Counted from the stretch's first letter, positions 7,550 through 16,220 are shown. The stretch is DNA of 64,000 nt from Flintibacter muris (GCF_943192995.1 NZ_CALPCP010000022.1:1-64000), one strand, 5' to 3'. Numbers and translations are program-made. The notes: generated by a model not told the origin, from the letters alone.

Positions 7550-7993
7550 TCAGAGGTTATACAGGCTGGCCTGGATGTGCTCCTCGTCCATAACCTCAAG
7601 TCCGGCCTCGTCCAGCAGTCTGGCAGCCACGCCCCAGCCCGTTTTGACAGTATGGGTGAAGGTGCCGTCATAGATTTCCCCACAGCCGCATGAGGGGGAC
7701 CTGGCCTTTAAAATAGCCACGGTACAGCCCTTTTCCCTGGCGATAGCCACCGCCCGCTCCGCTCCGGCCCGGTAGGCGGCGGTGACGTCCTGGCCGTCCT
7801 GGGTCAAAACCCGCCCGTCGGGCTGAATTTCCGCCGGGGAACGGGGGACGTCCAGTCCCCCCAGCACCTCGGGACAGACGGGGATCAGGTTGTGCCCCGC
7901 CCGGTGCAGCTCAATAATTTGACGGTCCAGACGGCTGGCCCCGTCATAGCGGCAGGGCTCCCCCAAAAAGCAGTGGCTGACTAAAATGTTCAT
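7550..7993 (-). CDS. DUF523 family protein
   Basis: A 147-residue DUF523 protein. Typical motifs are SHCFLGEPCRYDG near the N-terminus, PVCPEVLGGLDVPRSPAEI, and KARSPSCGCGEIYDGTF; the conserved Cys residues suggest metal or Fe-S binding. The function of the family is not established. Its Shine-Dalgarno AAAGGAG lies in the last codons of the upstream DUF3795 gene, whose stop is 1 bp away, so the two are probably translationally coupled. Confidence 0.88.
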   Translation of the reverse strand: MNILVSHCFLGEPCRYDGASRLDRQIIELHRAGHNLIPVCPEVLGGLDVPRSPAEIQPDGRVLTQDGQDVTAAYRAGAERAVAIAREKGCTVAILKARSPSCGCGEIYDGTFTHTVKTGWGVAARLLDEAGLEVMDEEHIQASLYNL

Positions 7994-7994
7994 A

Positions 7995-8549
7995 CTACTT
8001 CTCCTTTGGTTTTTTCTTTAGTTTCAGGACAACTCCCTCAGTTTTTGCCGCTTTTTTCAGTATTTCAACTGCGGCGGCGGCTCTTTGCTTTATAGGGCTT
8101 TCTGTTGGAACCGCCGCTTTTATCTCTTCAACCCCACGGCGCAAACTTTCCAGCTCCAGCAGATAGACAGCCAGACTATAAAAGCTTTTCCGCCTTCCGT
8201 CGTTCCAGCCGTCCAGCAGCCAGTCCAGAATGGCCCGCCGCTCCTGCAGCTGGGTTATGTAAACCTCAAGCCCCAGCTTCTCCGCCTGTTCCAAATCCTG
8301 GACCATCCGGCTGTGGGGAATAAAGGAATCATACTCCATCCTTTTCTCATACCGCCCACAGGGAAATTGCCCGCACCGGGAGCAGAACTCTCCCACACCC
8401 TTTTCCAATGCGCACCGGGCAATGGCACAGCTCTGGTTGCCCGTTCCTCCTCCACAGCCTGGACAGTACCCGCCCAGGTGCATGGGACACAGCAGACAGT
8501 TCAAACCGCACTGAGAAAACTGCGGATGTTCTCTGCAAAAGCCTTTCAT
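7995..8549 (-). CDS. DUF3795-like cysteine-rich protein
   Basis: A 184-residue protein with a Cys-rich N-terminal half: CGLNCLLCPMHLGGYCPGCGG, NQSCAIARCALEKG, FCSRCGQFPCGRYE. About a dozen cysteines in CxxC-type pairs point to zinc or Fe-S binding. The C-terminal half is helical with a basic tail. Function unknown. A clear paralogue is at 53766-54299 as antisense cargo in the conjugative element; the two share MKGF, CGLNC.LC, GNQSC.IARC and NDGRRK. First gene of the 8549-6209 run, with AGGAGG before its ATG. Confidence 0.78.
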   Translation of the reverse strand: MKGFCREHPQFSQCGLNCLLCPMHLGGYCPGCGGGTGNQSCAIARCALEKGVGEFCSRCGQFPCGRYEKRMEYDSFIPHSRMVQDLEQAEKLGLEVYITQLQERRAILDWLLDGWNDGRRKSFYSLAVYLLELESLRRGVEEIKAAVPTESPIKQRAAAAVEILKKAAKTEGVVLKLKKKPKEK

Positions 8550-8563
8550 GGTCCCCTCCTGAC

Positions 8564-8591
8564 AAAAAACGGCCCGCCGGTGGGCGGGCCG
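8564..8591 (-). terminator. Intrinsic terminator after ireB
   Basis: On the minus strand a 9-bp perfect stem CGGCCCGCC / GGCGGGCCG with a 4-nt loop, followed by six T residues. It separates ireB from the DUF3795 operon. Confidence 0.9.
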
Positions 8592-8604
8592 CTGATGATA
8601 TGGC

Positions 8605-8856
8605 TCAGTTGTTCAGATAGTACCGGACCACAGTTTGAAGCAGCTCATCCCGATCCACCTTGCGGATGAGGGCCCGAGCGTTGTTATGGTTGGTGATATA
8701 GGTGGGGTCCTCGGAAAGGATATATCCCACGATCTGGTTGATCGGATTGTATCCCTTCTCCTGCAAGGCCTGATAGACTGTAGTCAAAATGGCCTTGATC
8801 TCCATATCCCGCTGGTCGCCCAGACTGAATCTGCGGGTGAAGTCCATCTCCTCCAT
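8605..8856 (-). CDS. IreB-family regulatory phosphoprotein (UPF0297)
   Basis: An 83-residue protein matching IreB/UPF0297 along its length: FTRRFSLGDQRDMEIKAILTTVYQAL, NPINQIVGYILSEDPTYITNHNNARALIRKVDRDELLQTVVRYYL. In Enterococcus IreB is a substrate of the Ser/Thr kinase IreK and modulates cephalosporin tolerance; the Thr-rich stretch ILTTVY is conserved. I chose ATG 8856, with GGGAGGT 7-8 nt upstream, over a longer in-frame alternative. In many Firmicutes this gene neighbours alaS, ruvX and a DUF1292 gene, which are not seen here. Confidence 0.92.
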   Translation of the reverse strand: MEEMDFTRRFSLGDQRDMEIKAILTTVYQALQEKGYNPINQIVGYILSEDPTYITNHNNARALIRKVDRDELLQTVVRYYLNN

Positions 8857-8894
8857 AGTAGCACCTCCCATACGAACAGTTTCGCTCTGTGCAT

Positions 8895-8923
8895 AGTGTA
8901 CTCCAAAACTTTGTCGATGTAAA
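8895..8923 (-). promoter_or_regulatory. Likely promoter of ireB
   Basis: On the minus strand TTTACA (8923-8918) and TACACT (8900-8895) with a 17-nt spacer, about 40 nt before the ireB start. Confidence 0.5.
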
Positions 8924-8958
8924 GAGCTTTGCAAAAATTTAATACAAATGAAATATTT

Positions 8959-10155
8959 CTATCCCTCTGTCATGGCGGCGGCGGACACCTGGAACAGAGC
9001 CGACAGGGCCGCCAGGTAAAACACATACTGTACGCCCCAGGTATTCCAGATCAGTCCCATAATGGGAGAGGCGATAATGGCCATGATGTGATCCACACTC
9101 AGCCCCACAGACAGAGTGCGTGTCACTTCGGAGGGGTCCAGAGCAATGGCGCGCATCATGTAGGAGTGGACCATGTTGAACTGCTCAAAAAGGACGCACA
9201 GCACATAGGCCGCAAAAACCAGCCAGGTCAGGCCGTCTCCCAGGTTGAAGGAACCGGCGGCCAGTATTCCGGCCAACAGGCCCATCACCGAGAAGGAAAC
9301 CGCGATATAGACCGCCTCCGCCCACAGCATCCTTTTTACTCCCAGCTGATCCAGCATTTTCCCGATTACCGGGGCGGCCAGCGTACCCGCACAGTGAACC
9401 ACAATGGTGAGCAGGGCCACCGTATCCGCCCCCTGCCCCAGCAAATTGATGATGACCCAGGGGGCAAAGACAATTTTGATCCGCTTTTGACAGCCATAGG
9501 CCAGAGTGACCATATAGTAGGGCATGTACCGCCTGCGAAACAGCAGCTTGTGGTTCCTGACGGTGTCCTTTGGGGGCATGGACATGGCCAGCACCGCCAG
9601 CAGAACCACTGCCCCAGCGGTGGCAATTCCGCCAATGGCAAAGGGCAGAATGGTTTTGGTCCCAAAGCTGAAAAAGCCTGTCCGGAAGCCAAAAAACACC
9701 ATCACCGCCGCCGCCATATTGAACAGGGTTGTAACCCCCTTGAACCTGCCCAGGGTGGCCCCCACCTGCCCTTTCTCCGCCAGGTCCATGGAGACAGCGT
9801 CGTTGAGAGGCATAAACAGGTGCATACCCAAGGAGTGGATGAACATAAATACCAGCATCACCCCATAGCTGGGGGACATCCAGCCCATCACAATAAACCC
9901 CACCAGCACCAGGGCCTGGGCCGCAACAGACAGCCACAGGTTGCCCAGAAAGCCTAAAGCGGCCACCAGCACCATGCACAGAATACCAGGGCTCTCCCGG
10001 GGAATTTCGATAAATCCCCGCTGGACAGAATTGATGTGGAAAACCTCATTAAAATAATTGGACAGGATATTATTGCCCAGGCCGTTGGCCAGCGCGGTAA
10101 GAGCCAGCACCGCCAGGAATATTTTTACGGCCCACTGTCGCTTCTGTTCGGTCAT
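8959..10155 (-). CDS. Major facilitator superfamily transporter
   Basis: A 398-residue membrane protein with about 12 hydrophobic segments in two halves separated by a basic loop around residues 205-225 (MPPKDTVRNHKLLFRRRYMPYY). MFS-like residues follow segment 2. The C-terminus keeps SVGLSVDHIMAIIASPIMGLIWNTWG. Substrate not predictable. It is monocistronic, with AAAGGAG 11-12 nt before the ATG and no adjacent regulator. Confidence 0.85.
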   Translation of the reverse strand: MTEQKRQWAVKIFLAVLALTALANGLGNNILSNYFNEVFHINSVQRGFIEIPRESPGILCMVLVAALGFLGNLWLSVAAQALVLVGFIVMGWMSPSYGVMLVFMFIHSLGMHLFMPLNDAVSMDLAEKGQVGATLGRFKGVTTLFNMAAAVMVFFGFRTGFFSFGTKTILPFAIGGIATAGAVVLLAVLAMSMPPKDTVRNHKLLFRRRYMPYYMVTLAYGCQKRIKIVFAPWVIINLLGQGADTVALLTIVVHCAGTLAAPVIGKMLDQLGVKRMLWAEAVYIAVSFSVMGLLAGILAAGSFNLGDGLTWLVFAAYVLCVLFEQFNMVHSYMMRAIALDPSEVTRTLSVGLSVDHIMAIIASPIMGLIWNTWGVQYVFYLAALSALFQVSAAAMTEG

Positions 10156-10184
10156 GTTTTGTACGCTCTCTCCTTTATGGTTCC

Positions 10185-10688
10185 CTAAAACGCGATGCTC
10201 TGATATCCGATCCCGGCGATCTCCTCGTCTAAAAGCTGAATACCCACTCCGTTATTATTCGGGTCCTCGGCCCAGTCTCGGCTGAACAGTAGGTAGAGAC
10301 AGCGTTTTCCATCGTAAACGTTCCGCATAATGCCGTCCGACGGGAGCGCCACCGTCTCCAGGGTTACCCATTTGCACATCTCCTCCACCGTCTCGATCTC
10401 GGGCCACCAGGCGGCGAACTCCTTCGGGTCGTCGGGGCCGTAAGCGAAGCGCTCCTCCTCGTTGTAGTAACGGATGACTTTCTGCATCACAGCCTCCTGC
10501 AGACCCGGCCATTTTTCCAGGAAAGAATGATAAGCTTCATGCTGCAACTCCGAAACCTCTGTCTGCTCTCCGAAACTGGAATCGACTATCAGGTTCAGCT
10601 GTCTCTCCTCCCCGAAAAAGTCCAGATTTATATGGCCATTCCAGTAAAAACCGTCAAAGTCCAGTTCTCCAAATACTTGATCTGTCAT
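10185..10688 (-). CDS. Uncharacterised protein coupled to ftsK (DUF6985-like)
   Basis: A 167-residue soluble, acidic protein. It opens with FGELDFDGFYWNGHINLDFFGEERQLNLIVD, a beta-rich pattern, and ends with a conserved-looking YLLFSRDWAEDPNNNGVGIQLLDEEIAGIGYQSIAF. The architecture resembles DUF6985/DUF2004 proteins, often found among immunity-like families, but I am not certain. Its ATG overlaps the ftsK stop as TGATG, so it is probably translationally coupled to ftsK. Confidence 0.7.
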   Translation of the reverse strand: MTDQVFGELDFDGFYWNGHINLDFFGEERQLNLIVDSSFGEQTEVSELQHEAYHSFLEKWPGLQEAVMQKVIRYYNEEERFAYGPDDPKEFAAWWPEIETVEEMCKWVTLETVALPSDGIMRNVYDGKRCLYLLFSRDWAEDPNNNGVGIQLLDEEIAGIGYQSIAF

Positions 10689-13510
10689 CACAGCGTATCC
10701 TCCTCCGCCCGGTCCAGGGCATCCTCCATGTCAAAGGGGGGCGTATCCTCTGCGGGCGCGGGGGCAGGGGGTGTGAAGGAGTCGCCGGGGGTAGTGATGC
10801 CCTGGCGGTATTTCAGTTCCTGCCACTGCTCTTTGGTAATCAGCAGCTGACGGGGTTTGCTGCCCTCAAAGGGCCCAACAATGCCCTTCTCCTCCAGCTG
10901 GTCCACCAGACGGGCGGCCCGGGCGTAGCCCAGCTTCAGCCGGCGCTGAAGCATGGACACAGAGGCCTGGCCCGTTTCCACCACCACCTCAGCGGCGGCA
11001 TCGATCAGCTCGTCATACTCACTGTCCACATCCTCGGGTGCGGAGCCGCCCACACCTTTGGCCCCTTTCTCCTTCTCAGCGGCGTTGTGCTCAATCTCCT
11101 GCATGACGGAGTCGTCATACTGGGCGGCGCCGCTGTTCTGCTTGACAAAGTTCACCACAGCGGCCACCTCCGGGTCAGAGATGAAACAGCCCTGAACCCG
11201 GGTGGGCTTGCCGCTGCCCAGAGGAGCGAAGAGCATATCGCCCCGGCCCACCAGCTTTTCTGCGCCCATGGTGTCCAAAATAATGCGGGACTCCATAGCG
11301 GAGGCCACGGCAAAGGCAATTCTGGAGGGGATATTAGCCTTCATCAGGCCGGTAATCACGTCAGCGGAGGGCCGCTGGGTGGCGATAACCAGGTGCATAC
11401 CGGCGGCGCGGCCCATCTGGGCCACCCGGCAGATGGACTCCTCCACCTCTTTGGCGGCCACCAGCATCAAATCGGCCAGCTCGTCGATCAGCACCACAAT
11501 GGATGGCATCTTGTCCACGCTTCCGGTACGCTCAGCGTAGGCATTATACTCCTCCAGTTTGCGCACACCCACTTCGGAAAAGGTGCGGTAGCGCTTCATC
11601 ATCTCGGTGACGGCCCACTGGAGAGCCCCGGCGGCCTTTTTAGGGTCGGTAACCACGGGGATCAGCAGGTGGGGAATGCCGTTATAAATGCCCAGCTCCA
11701 CCATTTTGGGGTCCACCATAATCAGGCGGACCTCCTCCGGGGTGGATTTGTAGAGCAGAGAGGTGATAATGGTGTTGGTACACACAGATTTGCCGGAACC
11801 GGTGGTACCGGCAATAAGCAGATGGGGCAGCTTGCCGATATCGCCGATAATAGCCTGGCCGCTGATGTCCTTGCCCACGGCGAAGGAGGTGTTAGACCGG
11901 CTGGCGGCAAAGGCGGAGGACCCGATTACTGAGCGGATGCTCACCGGGGAGACCACCTTGTTGGGCACCTCAATACCCACTACGGAAATCTTGTCTGGGA
12001 TGGGGGCAATACGCACGCCGGCAGCTCCCAGGGCCAAGGCAATGTCGTCGGCCAGATTGGTCAGCTTATTCAGCTTGACCCCCTGCTCCAGCTCCAGCTC
12101 ATACCGGGTAACTGAGGGGCCCCGAACCACATTGATAATGTTGGCGCTGATGCCAAAGGAACGGATGGTGTCCCCCAGCCGCTGGCGGTTGGCGTTGAGC
12201 TCGCCCAGGGCCTCGCCGCCAATCTCCCCGGCGCTCTCCCGCAGGAGGGACAGGGGCGGATACTGATAGGGCGGCGTCTCCTGGCTCATGGCCTGCTGGA
12301 TCTCCGCTCCCAGTTGGGCGGCCTCGCTGGCAGCCTCCTGGGCTGTCACTTTGGTCAGGGCGGGCTCCGGAGCGGGAGACACGGGGGGCGGCACCGGCGC
12401 GGGGGGCTCTTTCAAGGGTATATTGGGACGGCTGACAGCCGCCTGCTCTATGGGCTCCAAAATTGTTTTTGTCTCCACCGGCTCCACGCTTGTATGCTGT
12501 GGACGGATTACTTCTACAGGGAGCTCCAGTGGAGCCGCCGGGACCGCAAGCGAAGGCGGCGTAATGGGCTCCGGTTTGGAAATGGTGGGAAATTCCACTT
12601 CCACCACTTTGGTCGCCGGCTCCTCCTGGAACACCGGCTCCACTTCCTCCTCCTTCACCGGTTTCTCCTCCTGGGGACGGAGCAGCTGGTCGGGGGTGGG
12701 CACCCGAGGGCTGCGGTTGAAAAACCCCCGCTTCTTGGGCGGAGGGGCTTCTCTTTCCGTAATGGGGCCGTTCTCCATTGGAATATCAATGTTGGAGCGG
12801 GCTACAGTACGGGCCGGAACCGGCTCCTCATAGCGCTCCCGCTTCCCCCGGCTCTCACTGCGGCTGCGGCGGACGGGCTCAGGTTCCAGTTCGTAGTCGG
12901 GGCGGTTGAAGACCCAGTCGGCTACGTCCACAATGGAACGGTCAAAGGCGGCCAGCCCCACAAAGACCCCGGTGATGACAAAGACAATCGTGGCCCCCAG
13001 CGCGGTAAACAGGGACACAAAGCTCTGGGCAATGATGCCGCCCAGCGCCCCTCCAGACTGTAAAGCCTTTCCACTTTCCATCAGCTCTCCCCAAAGGGCC
13101 ATCCCCCACTCCATGGGTTCGATCATCATCCCGTGGAACAAACAGGAGAAGATCAGAGGCAGTGCCAGGGCACAGCCCAGCCTCAGCCGCACGGGACGGC
13201 CCCGGTGAAAGCCCAGAATATAGGCCCCCAGCAGCAGCGCAGGAGGCGTAACCAAAAATCCGTAACCCAGCAGTCCTTTCAGCAGGGAGCAGAACCAGCT
13301 GATAAAAATAGCCTCCATGTTAAAATAGCCCAAGGCGGAGAAAACAGCCAGCAGCAAACAGACCAGCGCTCCCACCTCCCGGCGGACAGGCCTTTGCGCA
13401 GCCTGCTGACGGCTCTTTGTCCCGCTTTTGGACCGGCTGCCGCTGCCAGTTCGGGAGGAGGTCCGCCCTCCGCCGGACGCACTTCCCCCTGTTCTCTTTT
13501 GTGTTGCCAT
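10688..13510 (-). CDS. ftsK: DNA translocase FtsK/SpoIIIE
   Basis: A 940-residue septal DNA pump. Four membrane segments (about residues 45-190) anchor it. A long Pro/Glu/Arg-rich linker (about 200-430) follows, then the motor: Walker A LLIAGTTGSGKSVCTN near residue 565 and Walker B-like SIVVLIDELADLMLV. A C-terminal gamma winged helix (about 850-910, ASVSMLQRRLKLGYARAARLVDQLEEKGIVGP) reads KOPS/SRS sequences. In sporulating Firmicutes it moves the chromosome into the forespore. ATG lies behind AAAGGA. uppP and a tepA-like gene are upstream on the same strand; the tepA-spoIIIE pairing is known from Bacillus, with uppP intercalated here. Confidence 0.95.
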   Translation of the reverse strand: MATQKRTGGSASGGGRTSSRTGSGSRSKSGTKSRQQAAQRPVRREVGALVCLLLAVFSALGYFNMEAIFISWFCSLLKGLLGYGFLVTPPALLLGAYILGFHRGRPVRLRLGCALALPLIFSCLFHGMMIEPMEWGMALWGELMESGKALQSGGALGGIIAQSFVSLFTALGATIVFVITGVFVGLAAFDRSIVDVADWVFNRPDYELEPEPVRRSRSESRGKRERYEEPVPARTVARSNIDIPMENGPITEREAPPPKKRGFFNRSPRVPTPDQLLRPQEEKPVKEEEVEPVFQEEPATKVVEVEFPTISKPEPITPPSLAVPAAPLELPVEVIRPQHTSVEPVETKTILEPIEQAAVSRPNIPLKEPPAPVPPPVSPAPEPALTKVTAQEAASEAAQLGAEIQQAMSQETPPYQYPPLSLLRESAGEIGGEALGELNANRQRLGDTIRSFGISANIINVVRGPSVTRYELELEQGVKLNKLTNLADDIALALGAAGVRIAPIPDKISVVGIEVPNKVVSPVSIRSVIGSSAFAASRSNTSFAVGKDISGQAIIGDIGKLPHLLIAGTTGSGKSVCTNTIITSLLYKSTPEEVRLIMVDPKMVELGIYNGIPHLLIPVVTDPKKAAGALQWAVTEMMKRYRTFSEVGVRKLEEYNAYAERTGSVDKMPSIVVLIDELADLMLVAAKEVEESICRVAQMGRAAGMHLVIATQRPSADVITGLMKANIPSRIAFAVASAMESRIILDTMGAEKLVGRGDMLFAPLGSGKPTRVQGCFISDPEVAAVVNFVKQNSGAAQYDDSVMQEIEHNAAEKEKGAKGVGGSAPEDVDSEYDELIDAAAEVVVETGQASVSMLQRRLKLGYARAARLVDQLEEKGIVGPFEGSKPRQLLITKEQWQELKYRQGITTPGDSFTPPAPAPAEDTPPFDMEDALDRAEEDTL

Positions 13511-13537
13511 ATGTCAATCGTTCCTTTCAGGTTACCT

Positions 13538-13564
13538 AAGGCTTCCCCCCTCAGGGGAAGCCTT
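13538..13564. terminator. Hairpin between uppP and ftsK
   Basis: A perfect 11-bp inverted repeat AAGGCTTCCCC / GGGGAAGCCTT with loop CCTCA, directly after the uppP stop. There is no U-tract in the minus direction, so it is at best a weak terminator or a processing site. Confidence 0.45.
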
Positions 13565-14419
13565 TTATGCTGCCGCCGGGACAAAGGTCCAGTTCATAAT
13601 GTTCAGCAGGATAAACAGCGCACCCGCCCCCCAGCAGTAGAAGGCAAAAGCACCGAAACGGCCCCGGCTGGCCAGCAGCTGGACCAGACGGATGGAAAAA
13701 TAACCCACCACAGCAGCGACCGCCATGCCCAGCAGATATTTTGGGACGTTCTCCATGGGAACGCCCTCTTCCAGCTCCATCACATCCAGCACCTTCAGCA
13801 GTGTGGCCCCCAGCACGGCGGGCAGAGACATGAGAAAGGAGTATCGAACGGCAAATTTCCGGTCAAAGCCCCGGAGCATACCGGCGGAGATGGTACATCC
13901 AGACCGGGACAGTCCCGGAATCGTGGCGCAGCCCTGGGCCACACCTACCAGCAGTACATCCAGCAGGGTGGCATTCCGAACCGTCTTGCGCCCGGAGGCC
14001 ATCTGATCAGAGAGGAACAGGATACAGCCGGTAACCAGCAGCGCCCCGCACACAAAGAAGGGGTTATTGCCGAAGGCCTCCACCTTGTCCTGGATGGGCA
14101 GCACCAAAAACAGAGGCAGCGTGCCTACGATAATCAACAGCACCATCCTCCTGGCCTCAGGCGGATTGCCCCGGTAAGACCGGTGGGAGAACAGGTCCCC
14201 AAAGAAGGAAAAGAACTCTACAATCATCTCCCAGATATCTCGCCAGTAGACCACGCACACTGCCAGCAGGGTGGCAAAGTGGAGCAGGACGTTAAACAGC
14301 TGATCGGGCTCAGGCATGCCAAAGAAGTGCTGGAACAGAGTCAGGTGCCCTGAGCTGGAGATGGGCAGAAATTCTGCCACCCCCTGAACAAAGCCCAGGA
14401 CGGCGGACATAAAATAGGT
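13565..14419 (-). CDS. uppP: Undecaprenyl-diphosphatase UppP (BacA)
   Basis: A polytopic membrane enzyme of about 284 residues that recycles the C55 carrier lipid for peptidoglycan synthesis. Both signature motifs are present: FVQGVAEFLPISSSGHL at the N-terminus and PGLSRSGCTISAG in the middle. I chose TTG at 14419 because GAGGGGG lies 8 nt before it and family members start at this point; the upstream in-frame ATG at 14464 lacks a suitable ribosome binding site. UppP activity also gives bacitracin tolerance in other bacteria. Confidence 0.92.
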   Translation of the reverse strand, partial: TYFMSAVLGFVQGVAEFLPISSSGHLTLFQHFFGMPEPDQLFNVLLHFATLLAVCVVYWRDIWEMIVEFFSFFGDLFSHRSYRGNPPEARRMVLLIIVGTLPLFLVLPIQDKVEAFGNNPFFVCGALLVTGCILFLSDQMASGRKTVRNATLLDVLLVGVAQGCATIPGLSRSGCTISAGMLRGFDRKFAVRYSFLMSLPAVLGATLLKVLDVMELEEGVPMENVPKYLLGMAVAAVVGYFSIRLVQLLASRGRFGAFAFYCWGAGALFILLNIMNWTFVPAAA

Positions 14420-14516
14420 CAAAATTATGTACCCCCTCAATGGGACAAATGCCCATAAAATCACTAATTACTATATTAGCACAAGGCGGAGAAAAATACC
14501 AGCATTTTATTTTTAA

Positions 14517-14541
14517 CAGAGGCGGCCGCTGACCGCCTCTG
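14517..14541 (-). terminator. Terminator-like hairpin upstream of uppP
   Basis: A 9-bp perfect stem CAGAGGCGG / CCGCCTCTG, followed on the minus strand by TTAAAAATAAAA. It probably ends transcripts arriving from the TepA-like gene. Confidence 0.55.
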
Positions 14542-14544
14542 TGC

Positions 14545-14632
14545 GTCAAAAAACTCGTGTTCGTCCTTCTTGGCTCCCTCCGTGAGGGAGCTGTCGCCGC
14601 CGCAGGCGGTGACTGAGGGAGGCTTTTTTGAC
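14545..14632. repeat. Family B palindromic repeat, copy 2 (half)
   Basis: Contains the flank GTCAAAAAACTCGTG, then GGCTCCCTC...GGGAGCTGTC, GCCGCCGCAGGCGGTGAC and a direct join to GGGAGGCTTTTTT. The second hairpin of the full-length copies is missing, as if deleted between the two GGGAG-type sequences. Confidence 0.8.
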
Positions 14633-14657
14633 AGTCTCAGGCAGCCAATGTCCGCCT

Positions 14658-15341
14658 CTACTTCTTGTTCTCCTCAATCATCTCGTGCAGGCAATTCAGA
14701 GCGTCGGACAGTCCGCCGATACGGTCAATCAGTCCCAGCTCCACCGCCTCCTCGCCGTAGATGACGCTGCCCACGTCGGCGGCCAGCTCTCCGGTCTGGA
14801 GCATCAGCTTTGTAAAGGCTTCTCGCTTCACATTGCTGTTGGCTGTTACAAACTGCAAGATCCGCTCCTGGATACGCTCAAAATAGTAGAAGGTCTGGGG
14901 CACGCCAATGACCAGACCGTTCAGCCGCACTGGATGGATAGTCATAGCCGCCGATGGGGCAATGAAGGATTTTTTTGCCGACACCGCCAGCGGCACCCCG
15001 ATGGAATGGCTCCCCCCCAGCACCAGCGAGACGGTGGGCTTGGACATGGAGGCGATCACCTCTGAGATGGCAAGCCCGGCCTCTACGTCTCCCCCGCCGT
15101 TGTTCAGCAGGATAAGCAGGCCGTCCACCTCCTCACTGCCCTCGATGGTGGCCAGCAGGGGCAGGACGTGCTCATACTTGGTGCTCTTGCTGGTGGGAGG
15201 CAGAAGCTGGTGGCCTTCAATCTGTCCCACAATAGTCAGCACATAGATGGTCCCCCGCTCTGTGCGGATGAGCGAGGACCCCAGGTCTATAATGGGCTGG
15301 ATGTCCCCCTCCTGGGGCAGCTGGTTTTGCTCTTCATCCAT
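14658..15341 (-). CDS. TepA-like Clp-superfamily protein (ATP-independent ClpP-fold)
   Basis: A 227-residue protein of the ClpP/crotonase fold, like Bacillus TepA (YmfB). It keeps LLILLNNGGGDVEAGLAISEVI and LVLGGSHSIGVPLAVSAKKSFIAPSAAMTIHPV, which correspond to the oxyanion loop and active-site Ser/His regions, and a C-terminal YGEEAVELGLIDRIGG. ATG 15341 is supported by AAAAGGAGGG 8 nt upstream; a longer in-frame extension is rejected. TepA has been linked to protein export and spore protein degradation in Bacillus, and position near ftsK agrees. Confidence 0.85.
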   Translation of the reverse strand: MDEEQNQLPQEGDIQPIIDLGSSLIRTERGTIYVLTIVGQIEGHQLLPPTSKSTKYEHVLPLLATIEGSEEVDGLLILLNNGGGDVEAGLAISEVIASMSKPTVSLVLGGSHSIGVPLAVSAKKSFIAPSAAMTIHPVRLNGLVIGVPQTFYYFERIQERILQFVTANSNVKREAFTKLMLQTGELAADVGSVIYGEEAVELGLIDRIGGLSDALNCLHEMIEENKK

Positions 15342-15387
15342 GGATATTCCCTCCTTTTTGAACTCAAACTTGCTGACACCGGCTCTG

Positions 15388-15411
15388 CAGGGGCGGCCTG
15401 TGGCCGCCCGC
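15388..15411. repeat. Family A repeat, half copy
   Basis: Reads CAGGGGCGGCCTGTGGCCGCCCG, one palindromic arm of family A. It is followed 20 bp on by CTGACGATTACTATAG, which parallels the sequence after copy 1 (CTGATGATTACTATAA at 4131). Confidence 0.7.
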
Positions 15412-15501
15412 AGAACCAAGTGGCAGCAATTCTGACGATTACTATAGTCTGCGCTGAAAGGAGGTTTTTTACACCAAAACTGACGCTCTACTTTTCGTAG
15501 G

Positions 15502-15530
15502 TTGCCTTTTTCGCCGTCTTGCGCTAGACT
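15502..15530 (+). promoter_or_regulatory. Promoter of the XRE membrane regulator
   Basis: TTGCCT (15502-15507) and TAGACT (15525-15530) with a 17-nt spacer, about 25 nt before the ATG at 15555. Confidence 0.6.
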
Positions 15531-15554
15531 TGGGACAATGAAAGGAGCGATTTT

Positions 15555-16151
15555 ATGGACAACGAACACTTTGGGGCATTTATCGCCCAGCTGAGAAAGG
15601 AACTGGGCCTGACCCAGAAGGAGCTGGCCGACCGGCTGAATGTCACCGACAAGGCGGTCTCAAAATGGGAGACAGGCAAAGGATTTCCTGATGTAAAATT
15701 ACTGGAGCCGCTGGCCCAAGCCCTGGGGGTGTCGCTGGTGGAGCTGATGCAGGGGAAACGTCAGGAGGCGGACACTCTCACCGTGGCCGAGGCGGGGGTG
15801 GTGGTCTCCCAGGCCATGGGGCAGTCAGAAAAAAACACAGCCCGGCGGTACTTAAAAATATTCCGCTGGTGCTTGACGGCGGTCTGTGCCTTATGTTTGG
15901 TTTGGCTTTGTCCCCAAATAACTCAAACAGTCATTTTGTGGAAATATCTTCACAGCTTTGCCCCCTCCGGAGCTACTGAAATCGGTGTTATCGGAGGCGC
16001 CGACGGTCCCACCGCCATCATTACCGCATCCCACCCCACAAACTCTCTCCCCCTTGATCTGTTTTTACTGGTCGGCATCCCCCTCCTCCTGCTGATTACT
16101 TGTATCGTCTTGGCTGTCAAGGTCTGGCGGCTGGAGAAGAAATTGAAATAA
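15555..16151 (+). CDS. XRE-type regulator with membrane anchor and GGADGPT motif
   Basis: A 198-residue protein. Residues 1-70 are a Cro/C1-type helix-turn-helix (LTQKELADRLNVTDKAVSKWETGKGFPDVKLLEPLAQALGV). A membrane segment follows at about 98-120 (FRWCLTAVCALCLVWLC), then an outside loop containing GVIGGADGPTAIITA, then a second membrane segment (about 160-185). IGGADGPT is a hallmark of the beta subunit of sodium-pumping decarboxylases and is unexpected in a DNA-binding protein. It may act as a membrane-tethered one-component sensor. AAAGGAG precedes the ATG. Confidence 0.8.
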   Translation: MDNEHFGAFIAQLRKELGLTQKELADRLNVTDKAVSKWETGKGFPDVKLLEPLAQALGVSLVELMQGKRQEADTLTVAEAGVVVSQAMGQSEKNTARRYLKIFRWCLTAVCALCLVWLCPQITQTVILWKYLHSFAPSGATEIGVIGGADGPTAIITASHPTNSLPLDLFLLVGIPLLLLITCIVLAVKVWRLEKKLK

Positions 16152-16154
16152 AAC

Positions 16155-16180
16155 ACAGGGCCTGCCGGCTGGCGGGCCCT
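16155..16180 (+). terminator. Hairpin after the XRE membrane regulator
   Basis: CAGGGCCTGCC / GGCGGGCCCTG stem with a small bulge, just past the stop, followed by CTGCCTTTC. The U-tract is weak. Confidence 0.5.
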
Positions 16181-16220
16181 GCTGCCTTTCAGGGTTCTTA
16201 TGACTTCTCTCGCGAGGCTT

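Noticed and set aside
8929-9957. 342-codon plus-strand frame opposite the MFS gene
   Set aside because: His/Gln/Gly-rich translation is typical of antisense of a hydrophobic membrane-protein gene.
14570-14764. Similar short open frames in the family B repeats as a conserved peptide family
   Set aside because: They share translation only because the repeat DNA is shared; frames are broken differently in each copy and lack ribosome binding sites.
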